From Golubevia sp. BC0850 (Eukaryota; Basidiomycota; Exobasidiomycetes; Golubeviales; Golubeviaceae), in the NCBI GenBank assembly GCA_012976225.1, contig JAAVVG010000012.1, positions 620,001 to 684,000 of the forward strand: a DNA stretch of 64,000 bases, written 5' to 3'. Positions 1-9,985 of the stretch are shown piece after piece (within the stretch, counting starts at the first letter, position 1; every line of letters starts with the position of its first letter). The notes under the pieces were generated by a model. That model was not told the origin of the DNA. It saw only the letters and a program-made list of their open reading frames with translations, and searched no databases. The position numbers and the translations under genes were made by a program.

Positions 1-2031
1 ACTGGGATCGTAGAAGAAGAGCCGTCACCAAAGATTGGCGTCTTCATATGCTCCCAGAAGCGAGTGTTGAACTGAAGGCCCACTTTACAAGCTGAGTTGT
101 AGTGAAAGCTGGAAGCCTCCATTGCTTGACGATGCTGAAAGGAGCTGAAACCATGACGTAGTCATATTCAGCTGACAGCATGTCTCTAGCAGAAGAGGTA
201 TCATTTGGCTTCCAGAAGATTTGAGCCTTCCCCTCTGCAGTTTGATCCAGCTTGACGATCTTTCTGTTCATGATGGTCTAGTTGGCGGCGTTCGTCCCCC
301 ACCAAGCGTTTGGGAGAAAGTTCAGGCCTTTGTCGACGGTGTACCAAGAAGTTGCAGAATAGTAGCTGTTGGCTTCGTACATTTTGTTCCAGAGATTAGA
401 GAAGGTCGGTCCAACGACAATCTGAAGTTAAAAGAGAAACAGGAGAAACAAGAAGTCAGCCACCTCTGTCGACTCGTTCACCCCTTTGCACCCTTCGCCA
501 CCCTTGTCTCCTCTCCTATCTTTGAACTCACATCAGTCACTTTGAGATCGTATTTGAGCTTCTGATGAAGATATCCGACTTCGCTCCAATCTTCCAGACC
601 AGCAGCGACGCTAGAAGAGGAAACGCAGTCCATAAGAGCGAGATTCCAGGAAAAGAAGACCCAGTCTACTCACGCGTAATGATGAGCCTTAAACACGTTT
701 GCGGCCAACTCCTTGACCCACGTCCTGCTAACTGCCGGAGTATCAAAATCCCATCTGCCTCGATGACTTCTGAATTGGAGTCTGAAGGATTAAGAGATGG
801 GTCGGCTGCAACTTGAGCACGTGTCGGTGAGATCCCATTGGCTTTCATGCCATCGTAGCAGGACAGAGTAGATTAGAATGGGTTACCAAACGAAGAAGAG
901 ATCAGTTCCGAGATGGCAGAGAAGTGGTCCAGGACTGATTCTGGACTGAATCCAAGATCCAAGGGATGAAGTCGATCTTGAGACTGGAGGCATTCGAGCT
1001 ACCAGCGTTGTACTGGTTGAGTTCTTCTGCAAGCTGAAACAGCAGTTGATGATCCTATGAGGTAAAGATGGAAGAGAGAGAGAGAGAGGTGTAAGAAACG
1101 GGAGCGAAGTGGAAGGAGAAAAGAGTGCACCCCTGCGTCGCCAAAAAGCCCACATTGAATTCGACAGTCTCATTAGTGTCAGCATACTTGACAAACCGAG
1201 GGAATCTCATGGGTCCAGCCTCATGATACTGATAGTCTTCAGGTTGAAAGTTGTTTAAACAGGTCGTGTGAACTCTTCCACCAGAACGATTGCCACCCTC
1301 GATGATGGTGTAGTTCGTAACTCCGACAGACTCGAGTAAGAAAGAAGCCATAAGACCACTCACAATAGCTCCGATAATACCAATAGAAGCAGACTTGGAC
1401 TTGGCGACGAAGGAAGAGTTGGGCTCTTTCCTGAGATCATGGCTGAGTCGCGAGAAAGTTTAGAGCAAGTCAGCAAATTAGATCGGACCGCATCAAGTTC
1501 CTCTTGATTTTCCCAATGAAAACAAGCCCACCAGCGCCATCAAACCAAAGTCCATTTGTGCCGAAGTCACTCATACGAGCATCTCTCTCAGAGAGCTGTC
1601 TGTCTATTACGATTCTCATTCCTAGCGCTCGGTACCACGTCTAAGCTTTCAGATCTTCCGGCCAACTCATCTCCAATCCCAGCGGATATGCATCCTCCAG
1701 TAGGTACGCACGCTTTGACTTGCCAAACGAAACGGCTTGGTAACATTTGGTGAGATGATAGGTCGGTAGTTCCGACTACATGATGAGAAGCTGAAGAAGA
1801 AGGATCATCGCAATTTCCATAACTTAAAGAGAGTTCTCGAGACTCTGAAGTTGACCTTGCGAATTGAGGCCATACTAGATGAATGTCAGAAAGTCCATGA
1901 GAGACTTCTGAAGAGGCAGTTCGAATTGAAAGAAGGTGGGAAGAAGAGAGGCGAGAGACCGAAGAGGGAGTGGCCAGAATGAATGGGAGAAGAGAGAGGA
2001 TAGAAAGAAAGGATGTTGTAGACTTGAACAT
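1..2031 (-). pseudogene. L-amino-acid oxidase-like flavoenzyme, apparently decayed, cut by window edge
   Basis: Family role: FAD-dependent oxidative deamination of L-amino acids, giving the keto acid, ammonia and peroxide. The first exon (from 2031) opens with a signal-peptide-like MFKSTTSFLSILSLLPFILA, then the N-terminal fungal oxidase region (HLVWPQFA, PSRFVWQV, GRSESLDV). Around 1430-1120 come KEPNSSFVAKSKSASIGIIG, SGLMASFLLES, YTIIEGGNRSGGRVHT and GPMRFPRF (FAD-binding region). Later pieces are WDFDTPAVSRTWVKEL with a GTGAGT donor near 675, then EYDYVMVSAPFSIVKQWRLP and SACKVGLQFNTRFWEHMKTP at 170-20. Two defects suggest decay. The dinucleotide motif reads GIIGAIVSG where the family has GxGxxG. 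Between WRLP and SACK about a dozen usual residues are missing and the reading frame changes, with no room for an intron. The remaining C-terminus lies outside the window. Family is clear; pseudogene status is an inference. Exon borders between 420 and 660 are unresolved. Confidence 0.7.
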
Positions 2032-2690
2032 TTGACGAAAATTGATCTGGAGGGAAGAGGAGGTAAAAGAAGCAAAGAGGTAATAGGCAGCCGAGTTGAC
2101 ATCTTTATACGAATGATTCGTCGGATGCAGAAGAACACCACCAGTTCTGGTTCCTCTTCCCTTTGTGAACTTTGGTAAGTATTAAGGGTTAGGATTGATC
2201 CTATACAAGCCTCGAGGCTAGGAAGAGAACCTTTTGATGCACACAGGGTTTAGCTGCTTATCTTGCCTCACGCTCCTATCCAAGAAGATCCATCTGCCTA
2301 CTTTTGCAGGGAGATCAAGCTCTGATGCCCTCCTCAATTAGAAAGTCGAAGTACAAGAAACCTGAGCCACCGAAGGGAGCGAGATTTCTCTCGGCGTGGG
2401 AACCTCTCAAGTCCTTGAAAAGGAAAATAAGGGGGTCAGTGATCTGTTTGAAAAGTCGATGTTTCCATGTTCTTCTACTTTCTACTTTTTAGCTCAACGT
2501 AAAAGCTCCATGGTCACTCGCTCTTTCTCTTCTTCTATCTGCACTGAAATTGACGTTTCAGATTCCAAAAGAGAAAAGCAAATACACCGAAGTTTTTCTT
2601 TTTCTCTTTCGACGAAATGAAAATCGCTACCTTCCTGAACCCTTGCCTGTTTATTTCCTCTTTCGATCCTTTCCTATCAAATTAATCAGT
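2032..2690. other. Intergenic, no supported gene
   Basis: This is the upstream region of the oxidase and the 3' side of the proteasome gene, which converge only in spacing, not in orientation (both are on minus). Short open frames occur on plus (2304-2620) but have no recognisable domain, no splice context and biased composition. I see nothing else supportable here. Confidence 0.4.
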
Positions 2691-4271
2691 CTAATCTTCC
2701 ATGTCGTCATCCAATAACTGCTTGGCTTTGCGAGCTGCTTCCTGTTGATTCGCAACAGATGATTCGAGAAGAGTAAAGGAGAGTCAGTAGGGTTGACCGA
2801 TGCATACGAGAATATTCTTCACCTTCCAAACGACAATCTGATCCATTTTACGGCTAGATGCGACCTTCGAAAAGGAACTTCGACAGAAAGCTCCTGAACG
2901 TGGAACATGCTCCTTCCCTTCCTCTTGCATGATCAGACATAGGTATTTGATCCATTGAAAAATGACGTACCTCTTTGAGTGCCAGCGGAACCATCTGGAA
3001 CTTATTCCCACTCTGTGGACCAATCCAAGCCAATTCCATCTCGAAATCCTTATCCTTTGAATCGTCATGGACCTTGTAGATGCTTTTGAAGGAATCAAAG
3101 TTGATTGTTGGGAGAATTGAGAACAAGGTTTGTGTTGAGATTTCGAAGTCAAGGTTGAAGTTGCAATTTGAATTTATTTGAGGAAGGGGTAGGGTAGAGG
3201 AGATAGTGATTTCAGAAGGTGAAGAAGTGAGAAGGCGGAGTGAGATAGAGGGCAGAAAGAAGAAAGAAGAAAGAAGAAGAAGAAATCAAGGGCGAAGGAA
3301 AGTGAGAAGGGTAGAAGAGGGCGAGGAAAGGTGATCAGAATGATGGAGGAGAGGGAAGAGGTAGATCGATGGTCAGTCATAAGAACTCTCCAATAGCTGC
3401 TCCGAGCACACGAAGATTCTCTAAGACCATCTTAACACTCTGAAATCGCTCCCATGACCATTCCCAAGAGCATCGCCTTCGACTTCCCACCTCCACGTAA
3501 CCCATCTACATCTCACTCATACTCTACTCACATTTCCGCCGCCTTCTCCACTCCTTCTTCCACAGTCATTTCGCTCAAGTTCAATTTCTCAATCTCAGTC
3601 CTAGCCAACTGCCTACCCTTCCCAATAGCAGTTCCATGGTAACCCCAATAGACTCCAGAGGGCTCGATCATGTAAAGAGCTGGACCATCCTGATCGATTC
3701 CAGCTAGGATAGTTGAGGCTCCAAAAGGGCGAACTGATGAATATAGAGTGTATGCTGAGATGTATAGGGATAGACGATCGGATAGAGCCTGTTATAGAAG
3801 ATAGGAAGGAGGTTGGGAGAGTCAGAAGAAGATGGGATGAGGTGTTGCGAACCTATCGATTCTGACTCCTTCTCCAAGTTGAGCTGTCATTCTATGAATC
3901 TTGACGACATCCTATTGGATTGCACTAACCTTTACGGGAGCATCGAACCTATAAGTGTCCTTGAAACTGCTTGCTTCCTCTCTAGCTCTGTTAGCCAAAT
4001 GTCTTCCATCTGCGACTAAGCCAGCAGTAGCCAATCCGATGTGAGAATCGACTGTGAAGATCTTTCTATTGGTTGATGAATCATCTCCGTTCACTAGCAG
4101 CTTTGAAGAGATTAGTTTCTCTACAGCTAGAACGATACCATCTTTACATTTGATAGCTAGAACTGTTGAAGAGGCTTCTACCGCTTTTTGAGCATACTCA
4201 ATCTGGAAAATTCGACCATCTGGTGAATATGTTGAGGCTGAAAGATCGTATCCAGTTCCTTGAGATGCCAT
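2691..4271 (-). CDS. PRE10: Proteasome subunit alpha type-7 in yeast numbering (PSMA3 family)
   Basis: Structural alpha-ring subunit of the 20S proteasome, acting in nucleus and cytosol. Four exons fit: 4271-3930, 3788-3532, 3082-2971, 2741-2691, giving 253 residues (human PSMA3 is 255). The start [20 protein letters not shown] is the family's N-terminal alpha signature, followed by [26 protein letters not shown] and LADGRHLAN-type sequence. Exon 2 supplies [18 protein letters not shown] and [20 protein letters not shown]. Exon 3 gives [20 protein letters not shown] and exon 4 an acidic tail LLDDDMED. Splice phases were checked: AAG|GTTAGT to CAG|GCTCTA, AT|GTGAGT to AAAG|CATC, GAG|GTACGT to CAG|GAAGCA. 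Intron 2 (3083-3531, 449 nt) is long and contains a purine-rich tract. The gene looks intact. Confidence 0.93.
3180..3345. repeat. Purine-rich low-complexity tract in PRE10 intron 2
   Basis: The plus strand is almost only A and G here, including an AAAGAAGAAAGAAG-type run near 3255-3285. On the gene's own strand it is a polypyrimidine tract lying inside the 449-nt second intron. No coding or mobile-element signal is present. Confidence 0.6.
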
Positions 4272-5093
4272 GATTAGAGAAGCTAAGGAGGAAAGGGGAG
4301 GTGGTGGGAGAAGTATAAGCCTCGAAGTGATCGATTCGTGGCTCCAGTAAGTGTGGTGTAAGCACTCTGGCAAAAAAGCGAAAAGGCGAAGAAACAGGGC
4401 TGTTTTGATTGATGAATCTTGAATAGAAAAACAAAAGCAAAAAATAAGGAAAACAAACAAGAAGAAAAGGAAGGGAGTTGGGGTTATGGGAGGCGAAAAA
4501 TAGTAAGGCGTGGAAAAGATTAAAGAAGAACAGAGAAGAGGTAGACGAATCAAAGAAAGAAAAGGAGAACATACAAGTAGGGGGTTGATGAAAAGGAAAA
4601 ATAAAGGGTAAGGAGTAAGCTTAGGGGATTGGAAGAAGTACCGACTTGAAGATGCTTTTCTGATTCTTGAAGAGTTCATTTATTTCGTGGATCCATTCTT
4701 CAATTCGAGATTTCGGTGGAGAAGAGGTGGTGAGTTTGACCCAATGAATTTTGTTGAGGTTGTTCAAGGGACTGAGGAGACTAGAGGCGAGAAAGAAGCA
4801 GCAAGGAAAGGAAGAAGACACTAGAGACTTGAGAAAGCTTGAAGAGACTATAAAACTGAAGGGACTTGAGACTGATAAAGAGAGAGGCAGAGACTGAGAC
4901 TACTTGAAAAGGCAAACTGAGACTGAGACTGAAAGGGGGAAAAGTTGAAACTTGAGCGACTGAGTAGGATGATGAGGGGAGGAAAGAATTGGTCTCTGCA
5001 AGAAGGGAGCGTTTGATTTCGAAGCTTGAATTTGATTGGAAGCTTGCTTTGATTTGAAGGGTTGAAGCAGAGGGAAGAGAGATGCACCTTCTC
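4272..5093. other. Spacer between PRE10 start and the eIF4E-binding gene end
   Basis: About 820 nt, both neighbours on minus. It holds the promoter and leader of PRE10 and the terminator region of the upstream gene. Open frames on minus (4621-5128) are leucine/serine-rich translations of pyrimidine-rich DNA without domain features. The stretch 4430-4620 is A/G-rich on plus. Confidence 0.4.
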
Positions 5094-8000
5094 CTACTGA
5101 CCACCATGTTGGTTTTGATGGTTTCCACTCAAGAGAGCCATTAAATTCATTCCTTGCTGAGGAGCATTCAAGTGCATTCCAGGAGGAGGGGGTCTACCAC
5201 CGTATCCAGCTTGTCCTTGACCTTGGCCTTGAAGATGAGGAGGTGGCAAAGGAGGTTGCATTCCACCGTAAGGGTTCATTTGATGGTGAGGAGGCGGGAT
5301 TCCATTGTAATGCTGCTGTTGGTGTTGGAGCTGTTGTTGTTGGAGCTGTTGTTGTTGGTGTTGCTGTTGTTGCATGAGGAGATGAGGTGGCAAAGGAGGA
5401 GGACCAGGGGGGCCTGGTTGACCATGACCTTGTCCAGGTGGAGGAGGAAAGTTTCTTTGAAGGAACTGCATCTGAATGTGAGGCGGCATGTTCATCAGTT
5501 GTTGTTGAACGTGTAGAGGCAGACCGCTCAAGTTTGGTCCATTTCCGCTTCCTCCTCCTGGCTGTTGTTGCTGTTGTTGTCTAAGACTTTGAGGTGGGAT
5601 GGGAGGAGGTCCAGGAGCTTGAGGACCACCTTCGTTGATTGGAGAGTTCATCGCAGAACCCCTATTGCTGGAAGCAGAGAGACCCAATCCGAACATATTC
5701 TGACCGTTCCCTTGTCCAACTCCAGAATTTCCTTGACCAACGACAGGAGATCCTATTCCTGGAGGTCCACCGCTTCTACCGATCGAACCAGCATTTCCAC
5801 TTCTTCCGAATCCGTTTCCATTTGGACCTGGAGACAGACTTGGAGAAGGTCTGTTACCACTTCCAGCGTTCCCCCATCCAGGTGGAGGGGTCGAAGTCAT
5901 TCCACCTCTCAGAGCGGTGGCTCTGGCTTGAGCTTCCAGAGCTTGCTGTCTCATGAGATGAAGCTGAGCTTGTTGTTGAGCATGTTGATGCTGGTGCTGA
6001 GCATGAAGGCTTTGAGAAGACTGTTGCTGCTGCTGCTGCTGTTGTTGGAGGGCCAGGTAGTGAGGCGAAGGTCCAACGTTGACTCCTGAAGGAGCAGGTC
6101 CACGAGAAGAGGGTCTCTCGCGACCGTTCTGCTGTTGTTGTTGATGCTGATGCATTTCCCGAAGTTGCTGCTGTTGGACTTGACGAGCGTGCTCCAGTAG
6201 GTGTAGCTGTTGCTCATTACGGAATTGAGCTTCAGCGGGACCAGGACCGGAACCGGGCTGCCCTGGTGGAAGAGTGAACTTAGGAGAGGCAGCACTCTGA
6301 TTCTGAGCTGGAGGTTGGATCTGAGGAGGAGTAGATCTACCCTCCAAAGCGGCTGCAAGAGCACTGGGACCGACAGGTCCGCTGCCTCCAGCTCCTCCGA
6401 CTCCTCCACCTTGAAGAAGAGCCATGATCCTTTGCATGTTAGCGGCATCGGATTGAGGAGGATTCGAGTTTTGCTTGCTACCTAGATTAACAGCTGGATA
6501 AGCTGATCTTGCTTCAGAATCTTGAGGAGCAGAACTTGGAGGTTCCTTCTTTCCAATAGAAGCGTTGGCGAAGAGTTCAGCTAGAGCACCGCCACTGGCT
6601 CCGTTCCCAGAAGCCTCTACGGGACTGTCAGAAGCAGGACCAGGACCATTCTCGTTCAAAGGAGGAGATCTAGCGCCCAATAACTTCTGTTGAGCGGCTA
6701 GAGCAGCAGCTTGAGGATCTCTTGGTTTTCCATCCACGTTTCCGAACCTTGATGCGAATCGAGATCTACCAGTCCCAGGAGCTGAAGTAGGTTGAGCTTC
6801 CAATGAAACTGATTTCGAGGTACTGGTGTTGATGGCACTTGGCTTTGTAGCGGAGGAAATGTTGGTCTTGTGAGAATTGGAGAAAGTGTCGAAGATCGAA
6901 CCTGATTGAGAGTTTGGAGCATCTGAGTTTGAAGTTTGGGCTGGAGGAATTGAGCTCAAGACGTTGTTATCATTTGAGGGCTTGACGTCTAGACCAGGAG
7001 GAGGACCGATCGGAGCACTTTCGCTCTTCTTCTCCACCTCATTTGAGTTTTCACGCTTTCTGACGATTCCATTTCTTCTATCTCTTTCTCTTTTCCTTTC
7101 TTCTTCGACTTCTAGCTCTCTTCTGATCCTCTCCTTTTCTCTTCTCTCCTTCTCTTTCATCTGAGCTTTAAAGGCTTGAATCGAGTCCATTCCTCCAGCA
7201 GCACCTCCTTTAGATTGAGTTGAAGGAGAAGCGAAAGTATCGTCATCATCGATGATGTCGTCCTCTTCAGCTTTTCTACCGAAGCTGAACCTGCCCTTGG
7301 TAGGGGTGTTTGCACTTCCATTCCTAGTTGGGAATCTATCGGACCTTGGAGAAGAAGTAGATTCGTCTTCGCCTGCTCTTCTATTTGAGCTTGAAGTATC
7401 GTCAATTCCATCATCGTTCATCCAAGCAGGAGTTTCGTCTGAGTCGTTCATCCAGCTTGGGAAAGCGTTGCCTCCTGTGCTAGAATAGGAAGAAGCTCCA
7501 CCTCCATTTCCTAGAGCTCCACCTGGACCGATCCCTCCAGTTCTTCTTCTTTCTTCGATGTTCATTTCTCTTGAGTTTCCACTTCTATCACCGATTCCAC
7601 CCATCCTAGTTCCACCGACACCTCGATTTCCAGAGGTACCAGAGTTGGAAGCAATTCTAGCTCCCAATCCAGAAGACAAAGAGCTGTTACCTCTTCTCCA
7701 ATCCGAAGCCGAATCAGCAGCAGCTCTTGCTAATCTCCTTTCAGTTTCCGGAGATCTAGGAACAGATTCCCAGCCATCTTCTTCTTCGCCATCTCTCGAA
7801 TCTTGATTTTCTTCATCTTCATCGATATCCTTTGTGTTTCTCTTCTTCTCTCTCAAAACGCTAAAGTCTTTGTTTGGAGTTCTAGAGTTGTTGTTCCTAT
7901 CATTTGAAGATCCACTTTTAGGAGTTCCAGCAGGTTTGAAAGTTCCACTAGCAGAGATTTGGCCGAATGGATTTTTACCACCAGAGGAGTTCAATCCGAT

Positions 8001-8978
8001 TCCACCATCTTTGTCTTTGTTGTATCTATCATTCCTTTCCCTTTCGACTCCATTATTAGATCTATCGTTCCTTTCTCTATGATTTGAACCTAAAGATCCT
8101 CCATCTCTATCCTCATATCTTCTAGCATTTCTCTCACCGCCTAGATTGTCTTTCCTCAAACCACTAGTTCCATCATTGTTTCCTCTTCTAGAAGTTTGAG
8201 TGTTTGGAAGATAGCCTCTTTCTCTTTCTGTGTCATCTCTTTCTCCACCACCTCTTCTTTCTCTACCATAAGAGGATCCTCCGTAAAGATTTGAAGGCTC
8301 CAATTCTTCTGATCTATCGTTTGGGCGACGTGAACGATGAGGTGCTTCATCCCTGTGTGAGTTTGAGTAAGAATTGGTGTTGGAAGAATTGGTCCTTCCT
8401 CCTTCGCTAGATTGAGGATGATTGTGACCTCTGGTATTCTGATGAGAAGGTTCCACCCATTCCCTGAGAGGTGTTATAATAGATCGGAAAAGTAAAAGAG
8501 AATCAGTATCAAAGATGTTAGGAGAGAAGAAGATGGTAGGAGCAGAGAGAGGGGAAGGGATCTGAAGAGGAAGGAAGGAAAGCTGCGATACTAACCCATA
8601 CCAACTCTTCAAAGTAGGCATTCCAACAGGAACGTTCACCATCCCACTCTTACTCAAATGAAGTAGTCCCTTTCTAGAATAGACCAAATGTTTCCTATTT
8701 GGATCTAGAATGGTCCTTGAAAAGGGAATAGCAGGTTGAGAAGTAGAGCTTGAAGTGGAAGGATCAGATGACATGATAGGTGAATTGGAAGTTGAGGTTG
8801 AAGCTAATAGAGATGAAGAGATTGGTGGAGTCGAGGTTTCTGGCTTTGGAGGTAAACCATGAGCTTGACGAGAGGGAGAATTGGAGTTGGAAGTGGGTGA
8901 AGAGGGAGAAGGAGCAGATAGCCCTGGAGGGGCACCTAGAGCTGTAGGAAGTGATGTGAATAGGTCAGAAAATGTCAT
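5094..8978 (-). CDS. eIF4E-binding translational regulator, Eap1/4E-T-like, glutamine-rich
   Basis: Predicted cytoplasmic repressor that binds the cap-binding factor eIF4E. Start chosen at MTFSDLFTSLPTALG (8978); an in-frame Met at 9035 is possible. A single intron (8595-8464, TATGG|GTTAGT to CTCAG|GGAATG) is 132 nt, divisible by three and free of stops, so an unspliced reading adds 44 residues (PLQIPSPLSAPT region). Spliced length is 1250 aa. Near residue 105 is YSRKGLL, the canonical YxxxxL-hydrophobic eIF4E-binding motif, followed by VPVGMPTLKSWYG. The middle is R/E/D-rich with PAWMND repeats and a charged helix (QAFKAQMKEKERREKERIRR). Toward the end come NMQRIMALLQGG and many Gln runs and Pro-rich patches, typical of P-body proteins. 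Assignment rests on motif order and composition; the protein is mostly disordered. Confidence 0.68.
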   Translation of the reverse strand: MTFSDLFTSLPTALGAPPGLSAPSPSSPTSNSNSPSRQAHGLPPKPETSTPPISSSLLASTSTSNSPIMSSDPSTSSSTSQPAIPFSRTILDPNRKHLVYSRKGLLHLSKSGMVNVPVGMPTLKSWYGLVSQLSFLPLQIPSPLSAPTIFFSPNIFDTDSLLLFRSIITPLREWVEPSHQNTRGHNHPQSSEGGRTNSSNTNSYSNSHRDEAPHRSRRPNDRSEELEPSNLYGGSSYGRERRGGGERDDTERERGYLPNTQTSRRGNNDGTSGLRKDNLGGERNARRYEDRDGGSLGSNHRERNDRSNNGVERERNDRYNKDKDGGIGLNSSGGKNPFGQISASGTFKPAGTPKSGSSNDRNNNSRTPNKDFSVLREKKRNTKDIDEDEENQDSRDGEEEDGWESVPRSPETERRLARAAADSASDWRRGNSSLSSGLGARIASNSGTSGNRGVGGTRMGGIGDRSGNSREMNIEERRRTGGIGPGGALGNGGGASSYSSTGGNAFPSWMNDSDETPAWMNDDGIDDTSSSNRRAGEDESTSSPRSDRFPTRNGSANTPTKGRFSFGRKAEEDDIIDDDDTFASPSTQSKGGAAGGMDSIQAFKAQMKEKERREKERIRRELEVEEERKRERDRRNGIVRKRENSNEVEKKSESAPIGPPPGLDVKPSNDNNVLSSIPPAQTSNSDAPNSQSGSIFDTFSNSHKTNISSATKPSAINTSTSKSVSLEAQPTSAPGTGRSRFASRFGNVDGKPRDPQAAALAAQQKLLGARSPPLNENGPGPASDSPVEASGNGASGGALAELFANASIGKKEPPSSAPQDSEARSAYPAVNLGSKQNSNPPQSDAANMQRIMALLQGGGVGGAGGSGPVGPSALAAALEGRSTPPQIQPPAQNQSAASPKFTLPPGQPGSGPGPAEAQFRNEQQLHLLEHARQVQQQQLREMHQHQQQQQNGRERPSSRGPAPSGVNVGPSPHYLALQQQQQQQQQSSQSLHAQHQHQHAQQQAQLHLMRQQALEAQARATALRGGMTSTPPPGWGNAGSGNRPSPSLSPGPNGNGFGRSGNAGSIGRSGGPPGIGSPVVGQGNSGVGQGNGQNMFGLGLSASSNRGSAMNSPINEGGPQAPGPPPIPPQSLRQQQQQQPGGGSGNGPNLSGLPLHVQQQLMNMPPHIQMQFLQRNFPPPPGQGHGQPGPPGPPPLPPHLLMQQQQHQQQQLQQQQLQHQQQHYNGIPPPHHQMNPYGGMQPPLPPPHLQGQGQGQAGYGGRPPPPGMHLNAPQQGMNLMALLSGNHQNQHGGQ
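5311..5378 (-). repeat. CAA/CAG (polyglutamine) repeat in the eIF4E-binding gene
   Basis: Imperfect CAA/CAG triplets, read on minus as interrupted Gln/His/Leu runs near the C-terminus. A second, purer tract with CAG units lies at about 6016-6050, and a third near 6128-6150. Confidence 0.8.
8464..8595 (-). other. Stop-free, in-frame 132-nt intron of the eIF4E-binding gene
   Basis: Donor GTTAGT and acceptor CTCAG give W-Y-G-E-W across the junction, in place of a hydrophobic insert of 44 residues. Retention would not break the frame. Confidence 0.65.
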
Positions 8979-9985
8979 TGTGGAGATAGATAGTGAGTGT
9001 ATGCCATCGTCAAAGAGATTAGGTGCGAGGAACACTGCCTTCTGCCTGTTGCTTCTTTCCTCTTCGCTGCTCTACTCAGAGACCTGATCTCTGTCCCTCT
9101 GGAGCACCTTGTGCGGTATCTGAGCACATAGATAGTGAATGTTTGCAGCTGAGATCACATGAGAAGAGGTGAAGAACTGCTGAATTGGCTCTTCCATCTG
9201 TCTTCCCTCAGTCACTCTGCTGCTGCTGCTCCACGCAGCATCCTCCCAACCTCTACCTCTTCCGCACGATCTCCTTATCTTTTGAGGTTCGTAATGGAGA
9301 TAATCTTGATCACTTGTACCACTGCCGACACTCACCTGCTGCCATGAGTGATTCGACTGCGGACGACTAGAACTCAAAGAGGAAGAGAGCGAATTGAGAA
9401 GTGGAATTGGACTTGGGTCGATTGGCTTTGAAGTTGTTCCACTCTCCAGTTTAATGATGATGATGAGTTGATCAGTGGAAATTGTTGAGGTTCTGACTGA
9501 GATAATACCTTTTTAAGCAATGTTAGAGGGACCACCAAAGTCAGGATGGGTTGTGGGTGCGCTGTGAAGGAAAGATAGAGTCGTTCCACCCTAACACCTT
9601 AACCTTCTGACCTTTTCTACCCATCAGTCTTCTTTCTCTTTCTTCCTATCATGACAGACTGAAAGCTTTGAATCCAATTACTTCATCCTTCAAAGCTTCG
9701 ACTCATCAAAGACACCTCACGACGAGCGACGTCTCACTTCCGCAGCCATCTTCAAAGCAAAGATCAGCTTAGCAAGTCCTTCTCACTGATTATTTCTACG
9801 TGGACGACAGAACATCCTTGGTATTCATCCAGTAAGCATTGAAGCAGTTCGCTCCTGCTCCCACATCACTCGTTGCTGAGGATGCTGACCCGTTTTGCTT
9901 CCTCGTTCTTGCAGATCATTGCTGTACGAGCTCATCTTTCCCCCTTCTTCCATTCTCTTCTACCAAATCAAGAATCTTCGATTCT
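8979..9985. other. Intergenic; possible 5' leader exon of the eIF4E-binding gene
   Basis: Divergent region between the eIF4E-binding gene (-) and the family A relic (+). On minus at about 9343 the sequence ATGGCAGCAG is followed by GTGAGTG, which could be a leader exon and donor, but I cannot connect it to the next exon. A minus frame at 9377-9072 has no recognisable domain. Nothing else is supportable. Confidence 0.3.

Noticed and set aside
3912-3930. An apparent 18-nt mini-intron in PRE10 (GTTAGTGCAATCCAATAG)
   Set aside because: A normal intron from the same donor to CAG before GCTCTATCC (3929-3789) joins PVK to ALSDRLSLY, matching PSMA3 exactly.
5154-6485. Many plus-strand frames opposite the eIF4E-binding gene
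   Set aside because: They are translations of CAG/CTG-type repeats opposite polyglutamine; low complexity and no start context.
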